The translations under genes and the position numbers were made by a program. 64,000 nucleotides of DNA from NCBI GenBank assembly GCA_905221605.1, contig CAJNDS010000146.1, forward strand, positions 62,001-126,000, given 5' to 3'. The notes beneath the pieces were generated by a model that did no database searches, was not told the DNA's origin, and saw only the letters and a program-made list of their open reading frames with translations. Each line of letters opens with the position of its first letter. The first letter of the stretch is position 1. This DNA is from Symbiodinium natans. Taxonomy: Eukaryota > Sar > Dinophyceae > Suessiales > Symbiodiniaceae. This document shows positions 11,660 to 20,590 of the stretch, piece after piece.

Positions 11660-14600
11660 GGTTTAGGGTTTAGGGTTTAGGGTTTAGGGTTTAGGGTTGA
11701 CGGGGGGGGCGGTGGGGGTGGGGGGGTGGGGTGGGGGTGGGGGGGGGGGTGGGGGGGGGTTGGGGGGGGGTGGGGGGGGGGGGGGGGGGGGGGGTGGTGG
11801 GGGGGGGGGGGGGGGGGGGGGGGCTTGGGTGGGGGGGGGTGGGCGGGTGGGGGGGGGGTGGGGGGGCGTGGGGGGGGGTGCGGGGGGGGGACCGACACGC
11901 GACACGGAACCATACACACCCAAAAACCCTTTGACCCCCGAGGCCATAAACCCTAGACCCTAACCCCAAAACTCCTGGTCATGCCCCAGCTAACACCAAA
12001 AAACTCCTGGTCAGGCCCCACCTCTATGTAGGCGTCTGCCGAGAACCTTCGATTCGACTTTGGTGTGGGGGCCGTTTGGCTTTACTATTTTCCGTTACGG
12101 TTTTACGCCTAAGCCCTAAGCGCCAACCCTTTAAACCCCGGCATGTGACTTCCCGTGTTCAGGCTTTGATCGTGCGACAACTCGCCTGAAAACCCCAAAC
12201 ACGAACACCCTGAACTTTGATATCAACCCTACTTTTCGGATCGGGGCACTTAGCAAGGAAGGTTATAGTTACCGTACTTGTACCTCTACCCACTAAGCCC
12301 CCTGATCCTTGAAGTGACCAGGCCCGCTGTGCTTAGGGGTTGTGACTTTTCTGGGTGGGTAGGTGTCTAAGTAACTATGCATGTATGTGATGTATGTATG
12401 TATGTATGTATGTATGTATGTATGTACGTACGTATGTATGTATGTATGTATGTGTCTAAGTAACTTTGTATGTATGTATGCATTAATGTATGTATGTATG
12501 CATGTATGTATGTGTGTGCATTTCATCATAACTGTTCGACTATTGTTCATCTTTTATCCTTTGTGTTATGAAATCTTCCTGTTGCTTCCAGCTGCTTTTT
12601 GCGTGAGTTCCAGCATCTTTTTTGAATTCTGAAAAAAGATCCTGCCTTGTTTGGTTTCTGGTCTTTTATCTTGTTTTTATTCGCTTTGTTAGTTTACATT
12701 GTCAAACTTTACATGGAAATACCATAAGAAAATTCAATATTGTGAACTTTTCCATACAAACATTTTCATTCTGAGTGAGCAAGTGCTCCATTGTATACCT
12801 GGAAGATTCAGCCAAACTCAACAGTAACTGCAATTTACAGGTCGGTAGGCCTGTGGGCATGCGACCCCAGCCCATGGAGGTAGGCCTATACGTAGGCTAC
12901 CCATAGGCCTACGGTAGGCCTACCCATAGGTTGGACGTAGCCTTATCTTCGGGTTTCTGTATGCATTATCAGTATTTTTGTTGTTAGCATTGTTATTATC
13001 ATGATTATTCCTATTAGGGCTATGATTATCACAATTATGACGATTACTATTACGATTATTATCAGTACTATTGTTATTACTATTCCTATTGTTCTGATTA
13101 TTACTCCTATTCGTGCACAGTAAACGTACATTTGGTTAGCTTACACTGAGACGTTGAGGCACATGTGAAAGTGGTGCTCGTAGAGGTGTACGAAGCAGCT
13201 GCAGAACAGCTTCATGAACGCCCCGACCGGATTATTGCCAATCCGCGCAGCTGCGGTGATCGTTCCGAGCAGGAATCGGAAAGGGCGAAGGAATCCGATT
13301 ACGATGGCCGCCTTCGAAACTGATCTTGGAACTCTTGAGCTCTAAAAGGCCCATGTAATGAGATCTTCATAGAACCAGCGCAGAAGGACAACCATTCTGC
13401 AAGAAGTGGCTAAGCTCTAGCTCCCAAACCCTAAACACTACAACCACTAAAAGTCAGCCCACTGGACCCAATCTAGCCTTGATCATGCTGCCCAGGTGAT
13501 AGCACAGCAGTGCCTTGAGGAGATGCCGCAGTGTCGTCGTGTAGGTTCTGGCAGCCACCCGCTCCTTGTCATCGAAGTACCTATAAGGTTTTTTGGGGGG
13601 CTCTTAGATAGAACCATAAAGAAACAACAATTGTGCATGTTCCAATATTTGTGTATTGCACAGACAACAACTAACCAGCTGGTCCATGTGTAGTACTGAT
13701 CAATAATCTTCTGTTCTTAAGTACAAAAAAAACCATACAAAATCGGGTTTGGGGGTACCTAATCGCAGAAAAGCAGAACTTGTAGACAAAACTGAAAGTC
13801 ACACTCAATCCTCAACCCTCAACCCTCAATCCTCAACCCTCAACCCTCAACCCTCAACCCTAAACCCTATACCAAAAACTGCAAAAGTCATTCCGATGAG
13901 GAAAGCCATGGGTGCCAGGTGCAGGTGAGATAGGAGACGGCAAACTCCCAGGATGACGTAATCCTTGGCAGCCCAGTTTAGGGTTTAGGGTTCTTATGTT
14001 TAGGGTTTAGGGTTTAGGGTTTAGGGTTTAGGGTTTAGGGTTCTTATGAGCCCTTTAAGTGCCCTAATAGGGTCTTGAACCAAAAACCCTAAACCCCAAA
14101 AACCCAAACAGGGGGGACCCTAAACCCTAAACCCTATAAGCCCTAAACCCCAAACTCCTAAACCCTAAACCCTAAACCCTAAACCCTAAACCCTAAACTA
14201 CCAAGAGTCGTGGCTTCCACCCACACGAGCATAAAGGTCCAGCAGAGGAAGAATAAGAGGCTGTAGGGGCCTGAGGATGGCAATTGTATGGGTTTAGGGT
14301 TTAGGGTTTAGGGTTTAGGGTTTAGGGTTTAGGGTTTAGGGTTTAGGGTTTAGGGTTTAGGGTTTAGGGTTTAGGGTTTAGCGTTTAGGGTTTAGGGTTT
14401 AGGTTTCAGGGTTTAGGGTATAACCTTCAGGGTTTAGGGTTTAGGGCTTGGGGTTGAAAGGTTTTACGGCTTAGGGTGTAGGGTGTTAAGGTTTAAGGTT
14501 CAAAGGGTTTACGGCTTAGGGTTTGGGGTTTGGGGTTTTGAGGTTTAGGGAAGTTTTCCTGAATATGATCCTAATAAACCCCATCAGGGGAAATGTAGAC

Positions 14601-16670
14601 CCTAAACCCTAAACTCTAAACCCTAAACCCTTAAACCGACCTAGGGGCAGTTCTCCTCACCACAGTCGAAGCTTACCTTGCCCTCTCGGTGGTTGTAGAA
14701 TATGCGCGCTGGAGAGACCAGGAGGCAGAAAACCATGAAGCCTATTGCGCACGCTCTTGTCGTAAGCACCACCAGTGGCCCCAGCTGAAGAAGAGGCGTC
14801 TCCAGCACACACTCGCAGGATCGCTCGATGCAAACAGCTGCCAACTTCAACGTCGTCACCTGGCCCCCCTGACCCCTAAACCCTAAACCCTAAACCCTAA
14901 AACCTGGGGACTGCAGTCTCCAGCTTCATTTCAGTCTCAGAAGAGCTTTCTTCTAGGATTTCGATTTAGGGTTGAGGCTTTCGGGCTTCCCTAATCCCTA
15001 AACCCTAAACCCTAAACGCAAAACCCAAAACCCAAAACCCAAAACCCAAAACCCAAAACCCTAAACCCTAAACCCTAAACCCTAAACCCCCGCATGCGCG
15101 CTGGCGAGGCAGCCGAGGACGACGCCCACCAACACCAGCACCAAGCAGAAGGTGCCCGCATCCTCGGTTCGTGGTACTCCATAAGCCAACTATAGCTGTC
15201 CCTAAGGGTCCATGTACCTATATAGAGAATACTTGGGCCTTAAAGTACCTCCTATTTAGGGTATTTAGGGCCCAAGTACATAATAATGAGGAACATGGAC
15301 CCTTAGGGTGTACTTATAACCCAGTTATAAGCATAGTAGGGCACTTAAAGGCCTTATAAGTACGGTGATAATTTGGGTTATAAGTACCATGAACCTCCAA
15401 GCATCCTTGCCATTTGTGACGTAGAGGATCACAGCCCAAACCCACGGGACCAGAACCACGAACACCACGCCCGCCATCAAGAGCACCTCGGTGTGGTCCT
15501 TGAGGAGGAACAAGATTCGAAAGGAGATGCCCAGACTCACCTTACTGGCCCAAAACCCAAGGAAATAAAAGTTGAAACTTTCAGTATAAACTACCTTATA
15601 AGAAGCCCAAAAGATTCAAAGTTGGGTTTTGAGCCAGTAAGTCACCAGTGCGGCAATCAGAAGAGGCACCCACAAACTCTTCACAGCCACAGCGAGACGG
15701 GCCTCCCCTGCAGCCCGGGCGTGGTGGACGAAGAGATGGTTCGCCAACTCGACAGACTGAGGCACGCAAAGGTTGCTGAGGTACAAGAGGCTTTTTTGCG
15801 TGGGATAGTCCTGTGCCTCCACATCCACACCCATCTCGTGGTTGATGCATCGGAGCTTTGAGTGGTCGGTTGAGGGGCAGGATTCCCTGCACACGGTAAA
15901 GGCTGTCTTGTTCTCGCCGACGTCGACGGCGCAGACGTACGCAAAAGGCGCATCGCTACCGACAGTTCCGCAGACCTGGCCGTCGTAGTCCGCAAGCTTT
16001 AGCAGAGCCGAATAGCTTGGCTTCGAGAAGCCAACTGCCAACAGCGCCAGCAAAAGAATGGCAAAGGCAACTAGCCAGGAGACATCCGTGCAACGCCTCT
16101 TCACATCCGCCGGGTGTTTCAGAGAGCCAACCTCAAAATCGTCCCAGGTCTGTGTGCGAGCAGGGGCACTAAGATGCCGCTGCAGATGCTGCAGATGCTG
16201 GATGTCACCAGATTCACTAGTGTCCGAGCTGCTACTGGAGCCATCCTCGGAATCGCTGTCGGTGCTACCGAAGATGTAGCCCAGCCAGCCATCTCTGGTG
16301 GGGCGAGCAGGTTCGCTACGATGCCGCCGCAAGGGATGGTTGGTGCCGCCGTCGTCTTTCGACCTCCGGCTGCCAATGCTGTCCCCATTCCTCAGATTCT
16401 CTTCCTTCGTCACGCCTCGGGAGCTGTCTTGCGGCTCCTCTTCGTAGGCCACACCGACCTTCAAGGCCAAATGAACCCTGAAAGGGTTTCTGGCCCATAT
16501 TACCTTAATATGGGCTATAATAGAACTTTAATCCCCTAAACATGAAGAATAATTCCAAAGGGTTATAATAGGTTCGGATGGTATGACCCCAAATTTTGGG
16601 CTTCATTTGGTCCCCAAGGGACGAAATACCTCCAGTCCAGCCAGCTCCCCCCGCCCTCAGCTGCGGCCAT
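8386..16670 (-). CDS. Choline transporter-like protein (SLC44/CTL family), multi-exon
   Basis: A polytopic membrane protein of the SLC44 (DUF580) family, whose members carry choline or related solutes. Exon 1 (16623-16670) is MAAAEGGGSWLDWRYF. Exon 2 (15646-16458) has an acidic N-terminal tail, then RRCTDVSWLVAFAILLLALL (the conserved RKCTD plus first membrane segment) and ADYDGQVCGTVG (the family's DYxGxxCG loop). Exon 3 (15406-15540) and exon 4 (15088-15162) are membrane segments. Exon 5 (14661-14859) has ERSCECVLETPLLQLGPLVV. Exon 6 (about 14208-14270) has LLFFLCWTFMLVWVEA. Exon 7 is at about 13880-13965. Exon 8 (13145-13319) has IGFLRPFRFLLGTI and IGNNPVGAFMKLFCSC. Exon 9 (11101-11186) has NELAIDQVALSSEPV. 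Later pieces are 9763-9861 (RYFIVYLIVDGHCPGLEGYG) and 8386-8448 (RMVFDTASDTILRLF, the family's VYDxAxDTI). Phases agree at introns 1, 2, 3, 4, 5 and 8. The frame of exon 7 and the exons between 9.9 and 11.1 kb are unresolved. Confidence 0.85.
8724..8960. other. Unique island with a poly-C run, coding strand ambiguous
   Basis: After a C run (8754-8789), 8814-8933 is open on both strands. The plus strand reads HVWKGSHERDDSPGIGPDVP and ends at a consensus GTAAGTC donor. The minus strand reads VIVHKRPNEICLRHIWSN then AGGVVSLVAAFPYMSL to a stop. It may be an exon, but the strand cannot be fixed. Confidence 0.3.
9058..9152. mobile_element. Foldback element, CTAACAGTCCTTAATAGGG family
   Basis: Left arm TTCTCCCTTACACTAACAGT and right arm ACTGTTAGTATGAGGGGGAA are nearly perfect reverse complements. 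Copies at about 55708-55783 and 56811-56998. Confidence 0.75.
9150..9450. repeat. CCCTAAA array with variants
   Basis: About 300 bases of CCCTAAA with interspersed CCCTAA, CCCTTAA, CCCTCAA and CCCTACA units. Confidence 0.95.
9570..9710. repeat. TTTAGGG array
   Basis: About 19 TTTAGGG units. With the array at 9150-9450 it flanks a unique island of about 110 bases (9455-9570) in the CCCTAAA-island-TTTAGGG arrangement. The island's frames are not recognisable. Confidence 0.95.
9920..10042. mobile_element. TACTTGGAGG foldback element, left end decayed
   Basis: The right end AACCTCCAAGTA and internal GATAAGTACAG/AATTGGTTGTTAAGTGCC match the family; the left terminus is degraded to ACTTAATACTC. 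It lies with a short TTTAGGG block between two 19-base direct repeats (9847-9865 and 10045-10063). Confidence 0.6.
10262..10356. repeat. CCCTAAA array
   Basis: About 13 perfect CCCTAAA units. Confidence 0.95.
11251..11376. mobile_element. TACTTGGAGG foldback element
   Basis: Termini TACTTGGAGGTTCAGGGTAC and GTACCATGGACCTCCAAGTA are near-perfect inverted repeats. Confidence 0.75.
11600..11895. repeat. Telomere variants followed by a G-rich tract
   Basis: About seven TTGAGGG units (11618-11665), then TTTAGGG, then about 190 bases of almost pure G broken by single T, C or A. The open frames of glycine or proline here are composition artefacts. The tract could form G-quadruplexes and is also a likely site of sequencing error. 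Confidence 0.9.
12376..12520. repeat. ATGT tetranucleotide microsatellite
   Basis: Nearly uninterrupted (ATGT)n with ACGT variants. Frames over it are low-complexity. Confidence 0.95.
12520..13144. other. AT-rich intron sequence with ATT/ATC simple repeats
   Basis: Lies within the large SLC44 intron between exons 8 and 9. It contains a palindrome-rich GTAGGCCTA patch (12845-12935) and trinucleotide ATT/ATC repeats (12955-13100). No gene seen. Confidence 0.6.
13965..14210 (-). other. SLC44 intron 6, a telomeric foldback
   Basis: On the plus strand TTTAGGG units (13977-14045) face CCCTAAA units (14090-14200), so the transcript could fold on itself. The outermost bases, CTTGGTAG next to exon 6 and CTGGGCTGCCAAG next to exon 7, match the CTTGGTAGCCCAG element family. 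Flanking GACT and GATT form a one-mismatch direct repeat. Confidence 0.6.
14271..14660 (-). other. SLC44 intron 5, a telomeric foldback
   Basis: Donor GTGAGG (14655-14660) and acceptor CCTCAG join TGT-G to GC-CCC, giving SFDCG-PYSLLFF in frame. Inside, CCCTAAA units (14595-14640, plus strand) face about 20 TTTAGGG units (14288-14450) plus degenerate ones. Confidence 0.65.
15163..15405 (-). mobile_element. SLC44 intron 3: TACTTGGAGG-family introner with GA donor
   Basis: The element (15163-15401) has ends CTTGGAGGTTCATGGTAC and GTACCACGAACCGAG on the minus strand. It is flanked by the 4-base repeat GATG (CATC on plus at 15159-15162 and 15402-15405). Removing GATG plus the element leaves NGK-DAGTFCLVLVLVG in frame, with GA as donor and GAG as acceptor. 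GA donors are known in dinoflagellates. A second foldback element is nested inside. Confidence 0.85.
15200..15310. mobile_element. Nested foldback element, CCCTAAGGGTCCATGTAC family
   Basis: Ends CCCTAAGGGTCCATGTACCT and ACATGGACCCTTAGGG are inverted repeats, and internal TACTTGGGCC/GGGCCCAAGTA pair as well. It interrupts the surrounding TACTTGGAGG element. Relatives at about 51805-51915 (partial), 51968-52077 and 58332-58441. Confidence 0.75.
15541..15645 (-). mobile_element. SLC44 intron 2: 101-bp introner with GTGA target duplication
   Basis: The element 15541-15641 has inverted termini CTTACTGGCYCAAAACCCAA at both ends. The 4 bases TCAC (GTGA on the coding strand) flank it at 15537-15540 and 15642-15645. 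The intron is GTGA plus the element: its GT donor comes from the target duplication and its AG acceptor is the element's last bases (CCAGTAAG). Excision joins IAAL to VSLGISFRI in phase 0, within a hydrophobic segment. No second copy was seen in the window. Confidence 0.92.
16459..16622 (-). mobile_element. SLC44 intron 1: CTTGGGGACCAAATGA-family introner
   Basis: On the coding strand the element starts CTTGGGGACCAAATGAAG and ends TTCATTTGGCCTTGAAG. The flanking 4 bases are GTCC and GTCG (three of four match). Donor GT from the flank and acceptor AAG from the element join LDWRYF to VGVAYEEEP in phase 0, and the upstream exon begins with an ATG 16 codons earlier. A related element is at 20462-20590. 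Confidence 0.8.
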
Positions 16671-16684
16671 GGCCGTGTTGTGCC

Positions 16685-16910
16685 CACAATTCGGGTTTAG
16701 GGGTTTGGGGTTTGGGGTTTAGGGGTTTGGGGTTTGGGGTTTAGGGTTATAGGGTTTAGGGTTTAGGGTTATAGGGTTTAGGGTTTAGGGTTGTAGGGTT
16801 TAGGGTTATAGGGTTATAGGGTATAGGGTTATAGAGTTATAGGGGTATAGGGTTATAGGGTTATAGGGTTATAGGGTTATAGGGTTTAGGGTTTAGGGTT
16901 GAGAAGCTTC
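16685..16910. repeat. TTTGGGG, TTTAGGG and TTATAGGG variant array
   Basis: TTTGGGG/TTTAGGG mixtures pass into a block of 8-base TTATAGGG units (about 16745-16885) and back to TTTAGGG. It lies directly upstream of the SLC44 start codon. Confidence 0.9.
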
Positions 16911-17089
16911 TGCAACACGGGGTCAATGAGTCAAGCTGCCTGAGTGGCAAAACGGACCTCTCTGTCGCTTGAAAAAAGCATCTGCATCCTAGACCCTTAC
17001 TAAACCCCAAAACCTAAACCTCATATGAGTACTTCCTCCTCAGCCCCATGAAAACCGAAAGCCTTCATGCCATCAATCACAAACCAACC

Positions 17090-17265
17090 CTAAACCCTAA
17101 ACCCTAAACCCTAAACCCTAAACCCTAAACCCTAAACCCTAAACCCTAAACCCTAAACCCTAAACCCTACCCTAAACCCTGAACCCTGAACCCTGAACCC
17201 TGAACCCTAAACCAAAACCCTAAACCAAAACCCTAAACACCCTAAACGCAAAAACTCTGAACCCT
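17090..17265. repeat. CCCTAAA array passing into CCCTGAA
   Basis: About ten CCCTAAA units, then four CCCTGAA units, then CCCTAAACCAAAA variants. A similar CCCTAAA-to-CCCTGAA transition is at 17638-17728. Confidence 0.9.
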
Positions 17266-17832
17266 AGAGGTACGGTATGTTCTTATGAGCCGCTTCATGC
17301 TGGAGAAGGGTGCGAAAGTCATGGCTTCTGTAGAGTTTCGGGTTTAGGGCATTTACGGCATCCCGAATCCCTAAACCCTAAACCTCAAAGCCCTGAGTGA
17401 AGCCCTCAAGTGCCCAACAGCCTTTGCTGAATTCGGGCTGAGGAACCTGGAAAAAGCAAGCTACCAGCAGAGGGTTTAGGGTTTAGGGCTAGGGTTTAGG
17501 GTGTATGGTTTAAGGTTTAGGGTTTCGGGTTTGGGGCTTGGGGCTGAGGATTTAGGGGGTAAGGGTTCAGGGGTTGGGGTTCGTCGTCTCTACGATCTAA
17601 GCTATTTCTGGAATCTGAAGTGGCCAACTTCCTTACTTAAACCCTAAACCCTAAACCCTAAACCCTAAACCCTAAACCCTAAACCCTGAACCCTGAACCC
17701 TGAACCCTGAACCCTGAACCCTGAACCGAGATTCCCAACATCTTAGTAGAAACAATGGCTTCCAGGTTTTAAGTTTGAGGGCGCAACGGCTTTAGGCCAT
17801 AGGAGGTTTTGGGCTTATATAGACTGGACGTG

Positions 17833-17950
17833 GGAGTAACCTAGGAATAACAAGGGTACCCTTTTTGGTTTCAAGGGGATTGTAAGGGAATCCCAACCCT
17901 ACAAAAAAAAGGTAAACAAAAAGGCCTACTTCCAGTCCTAGTAGAGTAAC
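17833..17950. mobile_element. CCTAGGAATAA...GGGTACCC foldback-type element
   Basis: Contains GGAGTAACCTAGGAATAA, then AAGGGTACCCTTTTTGG, then AAGGGGATTGTAAGGGAA, then a purine-rich stretch and GGCCTACTTCCAGTCC. The same order recurs at about 18948-19062, 19236-19300, 24378-24492, 37940-38040, 61235-61345 and 61745-61865. Ends contain GACCCAG-type inverted bases, but the exact boundaries are unclear. Confidence 0.65.
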
Positions 17951-18091
17951 CTGCAGAACCAGCCAGCAGAAGCGGCAACACACCCCAATTCTAAGGAATA
18001 TGTCACATGTTGAACACTAAACCTAAACCCTAAACCCTAAACCCTAAACCCTAAACCCTAAACCTTAAACCCTAAACCCTAAACCCTAAAC

Positions 18092-18173
18092 CCTAAGCTG
18101 GTCAGCCTTCAGGGTCTTCTTGTAGCGCGAGAAGTGGGTGCTAATCTGAGCATGTGCGGAGCGGCTTCGGGGT
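18092..18173 (-). CDS. Candidate exon with telomeric GTTTAGGG donor
   Basis: An 82-base island between CCCTAAA (left) and TTTAGGG (right). The minus strand reads PRSRSAHAQISTHF then SRYKKTLKADQLR, with mostly C/G-ending codons. It is entered from CCCTGAG and left at GTTTAGGG, the first bases of the telomeric array. Basic, probably soluble; no family recognised. Confidence 0.55.
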
Positions 18174-18177
18174 CTCA

Positions 18178-18350
18178 GGGTTTAGGGTTTAGGGTTTAGG
18201 GTTAGGGGTTTAGGGTTTAGGGTTTAGGGTTTAGGGTTTAGGGTTTAGGGTTTAGGGTTTAGGGTTTAGGGTTTTAGGGTTTGGGGGTTGGGGTTTGGGG
18301 TTTGGGGTTTGGGGTCTGGGGTTTAGGGTTTAGGGTTTAGGGTTTCAGGC
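18178..18350. repeat. TTTAGGG array with TTTGGGG units
   Basis: About 14 TTTAGGG units, then four TTTGGGG-like units, then TTTAGGG again. Confidence 0.95.
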
Positions 18351-18819
18351 GGCTTAGGGTTCAGGCGGCTTAGGGTTTAGGGTTTCGGGTTTTTAGGGCT
18401 TGGGTTTGTGATTTCGCGATTTAGGATGTAGCGTTGGGCTCATCTATGTATGTGTGTATATATATATATATATATAAATCTATTCTTGATTTTCGTAGTG
18501 TACTTATTATTGTCTTTTGTGCTTTTTCTGGGCGGGGGCGGGGGGGGGGGGGGGGGGTTTGGTTCTTGCAAGGGGCCACTTTTTTCAAGGGTGCCGTAGT
18601 ACATAGTAGGACTCCAAAAAGACCTTAAACCCTAAACACTGAACGCAAAACCCTAAAACCTAAACCCCTAGATCACACCCAAAACCCTAAACCCTATAAA
18701 CCCTAAAGCTAAGGCCCAGAGACCGTACTGCAGCTCGGGATTCTTGCGGAATGAGGGCGGGAAGCAAGGCCAGAGACGTCTGTATCAAAAACTAGACCCA
18801 GGAGTAACCTAGGAACAAA

Positions 18820-18922
18820 AAGCTAAACCCTAAACCCTAAACCCTAAACCCTAAACCCTAAACCCTAAACCCTAAACCCTAAACCCTAAACCCTAAACCC
18901 TAAACCCTAAACCCTAAACCCT
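18820..18922. repeat. CCCTAAA array
   Basis: About 14 CCCTAAA units placed between two CCTAGGAATAA-type element pieces. Confidence 0.95.
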
Positions 18923-19087
18923 TCGGGGTTTAGGACTTAGGACTTAGGGCTCCTAGGAATAAAGAACCCAGGAAGAAAGAGGGTACCCTTTTGGTTTTAA
19001 GGGGATGATAAGGGAACCCCAACCCTAAAAAAAGGAAAACAAAGGCAACAAGGGTCTACTCACTCGCCACAAGTGCACACATCTGCA

Positions 19088-19192
19088 GTGTTTAGGGTTT
19101 AGGGTTTAGGGTTTAGGGTTTAGGGTTTAGGGTTTAGGGTTTAGGGTTTAGGGTTTAGGGTTTAGGGTTTAGGGTTAGGGTTTAGGGTTTAA
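19088..19192. repeat. TTTAGGG array
   Basis: About 14 TTTAGGG units between two CCTAGGAATAA-type elements. Confidence 0.95.
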
Positions 19193-19473
19193 CCGACACA
19201 AAAACAGCAAGCACTACCAATCTACACCCAACCTAGCCATAAAAAGGGTGCCCTTTCTTGGTTCAAAGGGGCTTGTAAGGGTGCCAAATGCTAAGCTCAA
19301 ATGTATAAATGGGCTGGGAAATACAATCTTCTGCCGACTCGGGGGTCCCGGTGCAAGACTACTTTCCACTTATATAATTGGGGTTTAGGTCTTAGGGTCT
19401 GGGGTTTAGGGTTTGGGGTGTGGGGTTTAGGGTTTAGGGTTTAGGGTTTAGGGTCCAGGGTTTAGGGGTGCAG

Positions 19474-19573
19474 CTAAGGCAGGCTGCGTGGATCAGGCGC
19501 ATGTTCGTCAAGATGATCACCTCGGCCGAAAGAGAGCGTCAGAGCCCTGAAGCCCCCTGGACTTTTGAGGAGG
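19474..19573 (+). CDS. Candidate plus-strand exon, unidentified
   Basis: The plus strand reads LRQAAWIRRMFVKMITSAER then ERQSPEAPWTFEE, entered after GTGCAG and left at GTTTAGGG. The minus strand is interrupted in two of its three frames, so this is one of the clearer plus-strand islands. The sequence suggests an amphipathic helix. No family recognised. Confidence 0.5.
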
Positions 19574-19884
19574 GTTTAGGGTTTAGGGTTTAGGGTTTAG
19601 GGTTTAGGGTTTAGGGCTAGGATTCTAGGGTTCTACCTTGAACCCTTAGTTAAGGCTGTACCCTTGGGTTTGGGGGGAAGGGGGGGGGGGGGGGGGGTCC
19701 GTTTTAAGGATGTGAGGGTTTAGGGTTTAGGGTTTGAGGTTTAGGGTTTAGGGTTTTAGGGTTTAGGGTTTGTGAGGGTCAGATTCGGATTACATTACGG
19801 GGAACCTTGAGGGATAAAACCTTCTGAATCCCTTGACTAAACTCTTCAAACCCCAAACCCGCAACTCTGAACTCTACGAACGCC

Positions 19885-19990
19885 ATGAACTTTAAACCCT
19901 AAACCCTAAACCCTAAACCCTAAACCCTAAACCCTAAACCCTAAACCCTAAACCCTAAACCCTAAACCCTAAACCCTAAACCCTAAACCT
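19885..19990. repeat. CCCTAAA array
   Basis: About 15 CCCTAAA units. Confidence 0.95.
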
Positions 19991-20219
19991 TAACTTCTAA
20001 AACTCTCCACCCGCGACCTTGCAGCCTGAGCTCTTGAAACTCTAAATGCCAAGCCCGAAAAAACTGCACCCTCATTACTTGAAACACATCCCGCGTTTAG
20101 GGTTTAGGGTTTAGGGTTTAGGGTTTAGGGTTTAGGATTTAGGATTTAGGATTTAGGGTACTCCCAACCCCAACCCCCCCTCCTCCGACGCGCAAAACAC
20201 TCCAGAAACAAGCTCAGAG

Positions 20220-20352
20220 TACTTGGAGGTTCATGCTACTTAATAACCCAAATATAATTATATTGATAACCTAATCATAACCATATTGGGGGGCCTGTAA
20301 ATGGGTTATGAGTACAATTAGAATTGGGTGATAAGTACCATGAACCTCCAAG
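20220..20352. mobile_element. TACTTGGAGG foldback element
   Basis: Ends TACTTGGAGGTTCATGCTAC and TACCATGAACCTCCAAG, with internal AACCCAAATATAATTATA facing TACAATTAGAATTGGGTG. Confidence 0.8.
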
Positions 20353-20461
20353 CAAAGGGTTTAGGGATTTAGGGCGAGGGTTGAGGGCTTAGGGTCCACC
20401 CGCGCGTGTACGTGAACCCTGAAACAGCTGGTTCCAGCAGCGCTACTGCTCCCTTAACTAC

Positions 20462-20590
20462 CTTGGGGACCAAATGAGACCTAAAAGGGTTTAGGGTTTG
20501 GGGTTTAGGGTTCAGAGTGCATATTTCTTAATAGGGGTCATGATCGTATGGAGTACATGACCCCACTTTTAGGGTTCCTTTGGTCCCAAG
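20462..20590. mobile_element. CTTGGGGACCAAATGA foldback element
   Basis: Left arm CTTGGGGACCAAATGAGACC; right arm GGTTCCTTTGGTCCCAAG. Same family as SLC44 intron 1, and it carries a few internal telomere-type units. Confidence 0.75.

Noticed and set aside
11690-11970. Long glycine-rich and proline-rich open frames on both strands
   Set aside because: They are translations of an almost pure G tract; no codon structure or family resemblance.
12543-13131. Short hydrophobic minus-strand frame over ATT/ATC repeats
   Set aside because: Isoleucine/valine-rich text arises from trinucleotide repeats inside an SLC44 intron.
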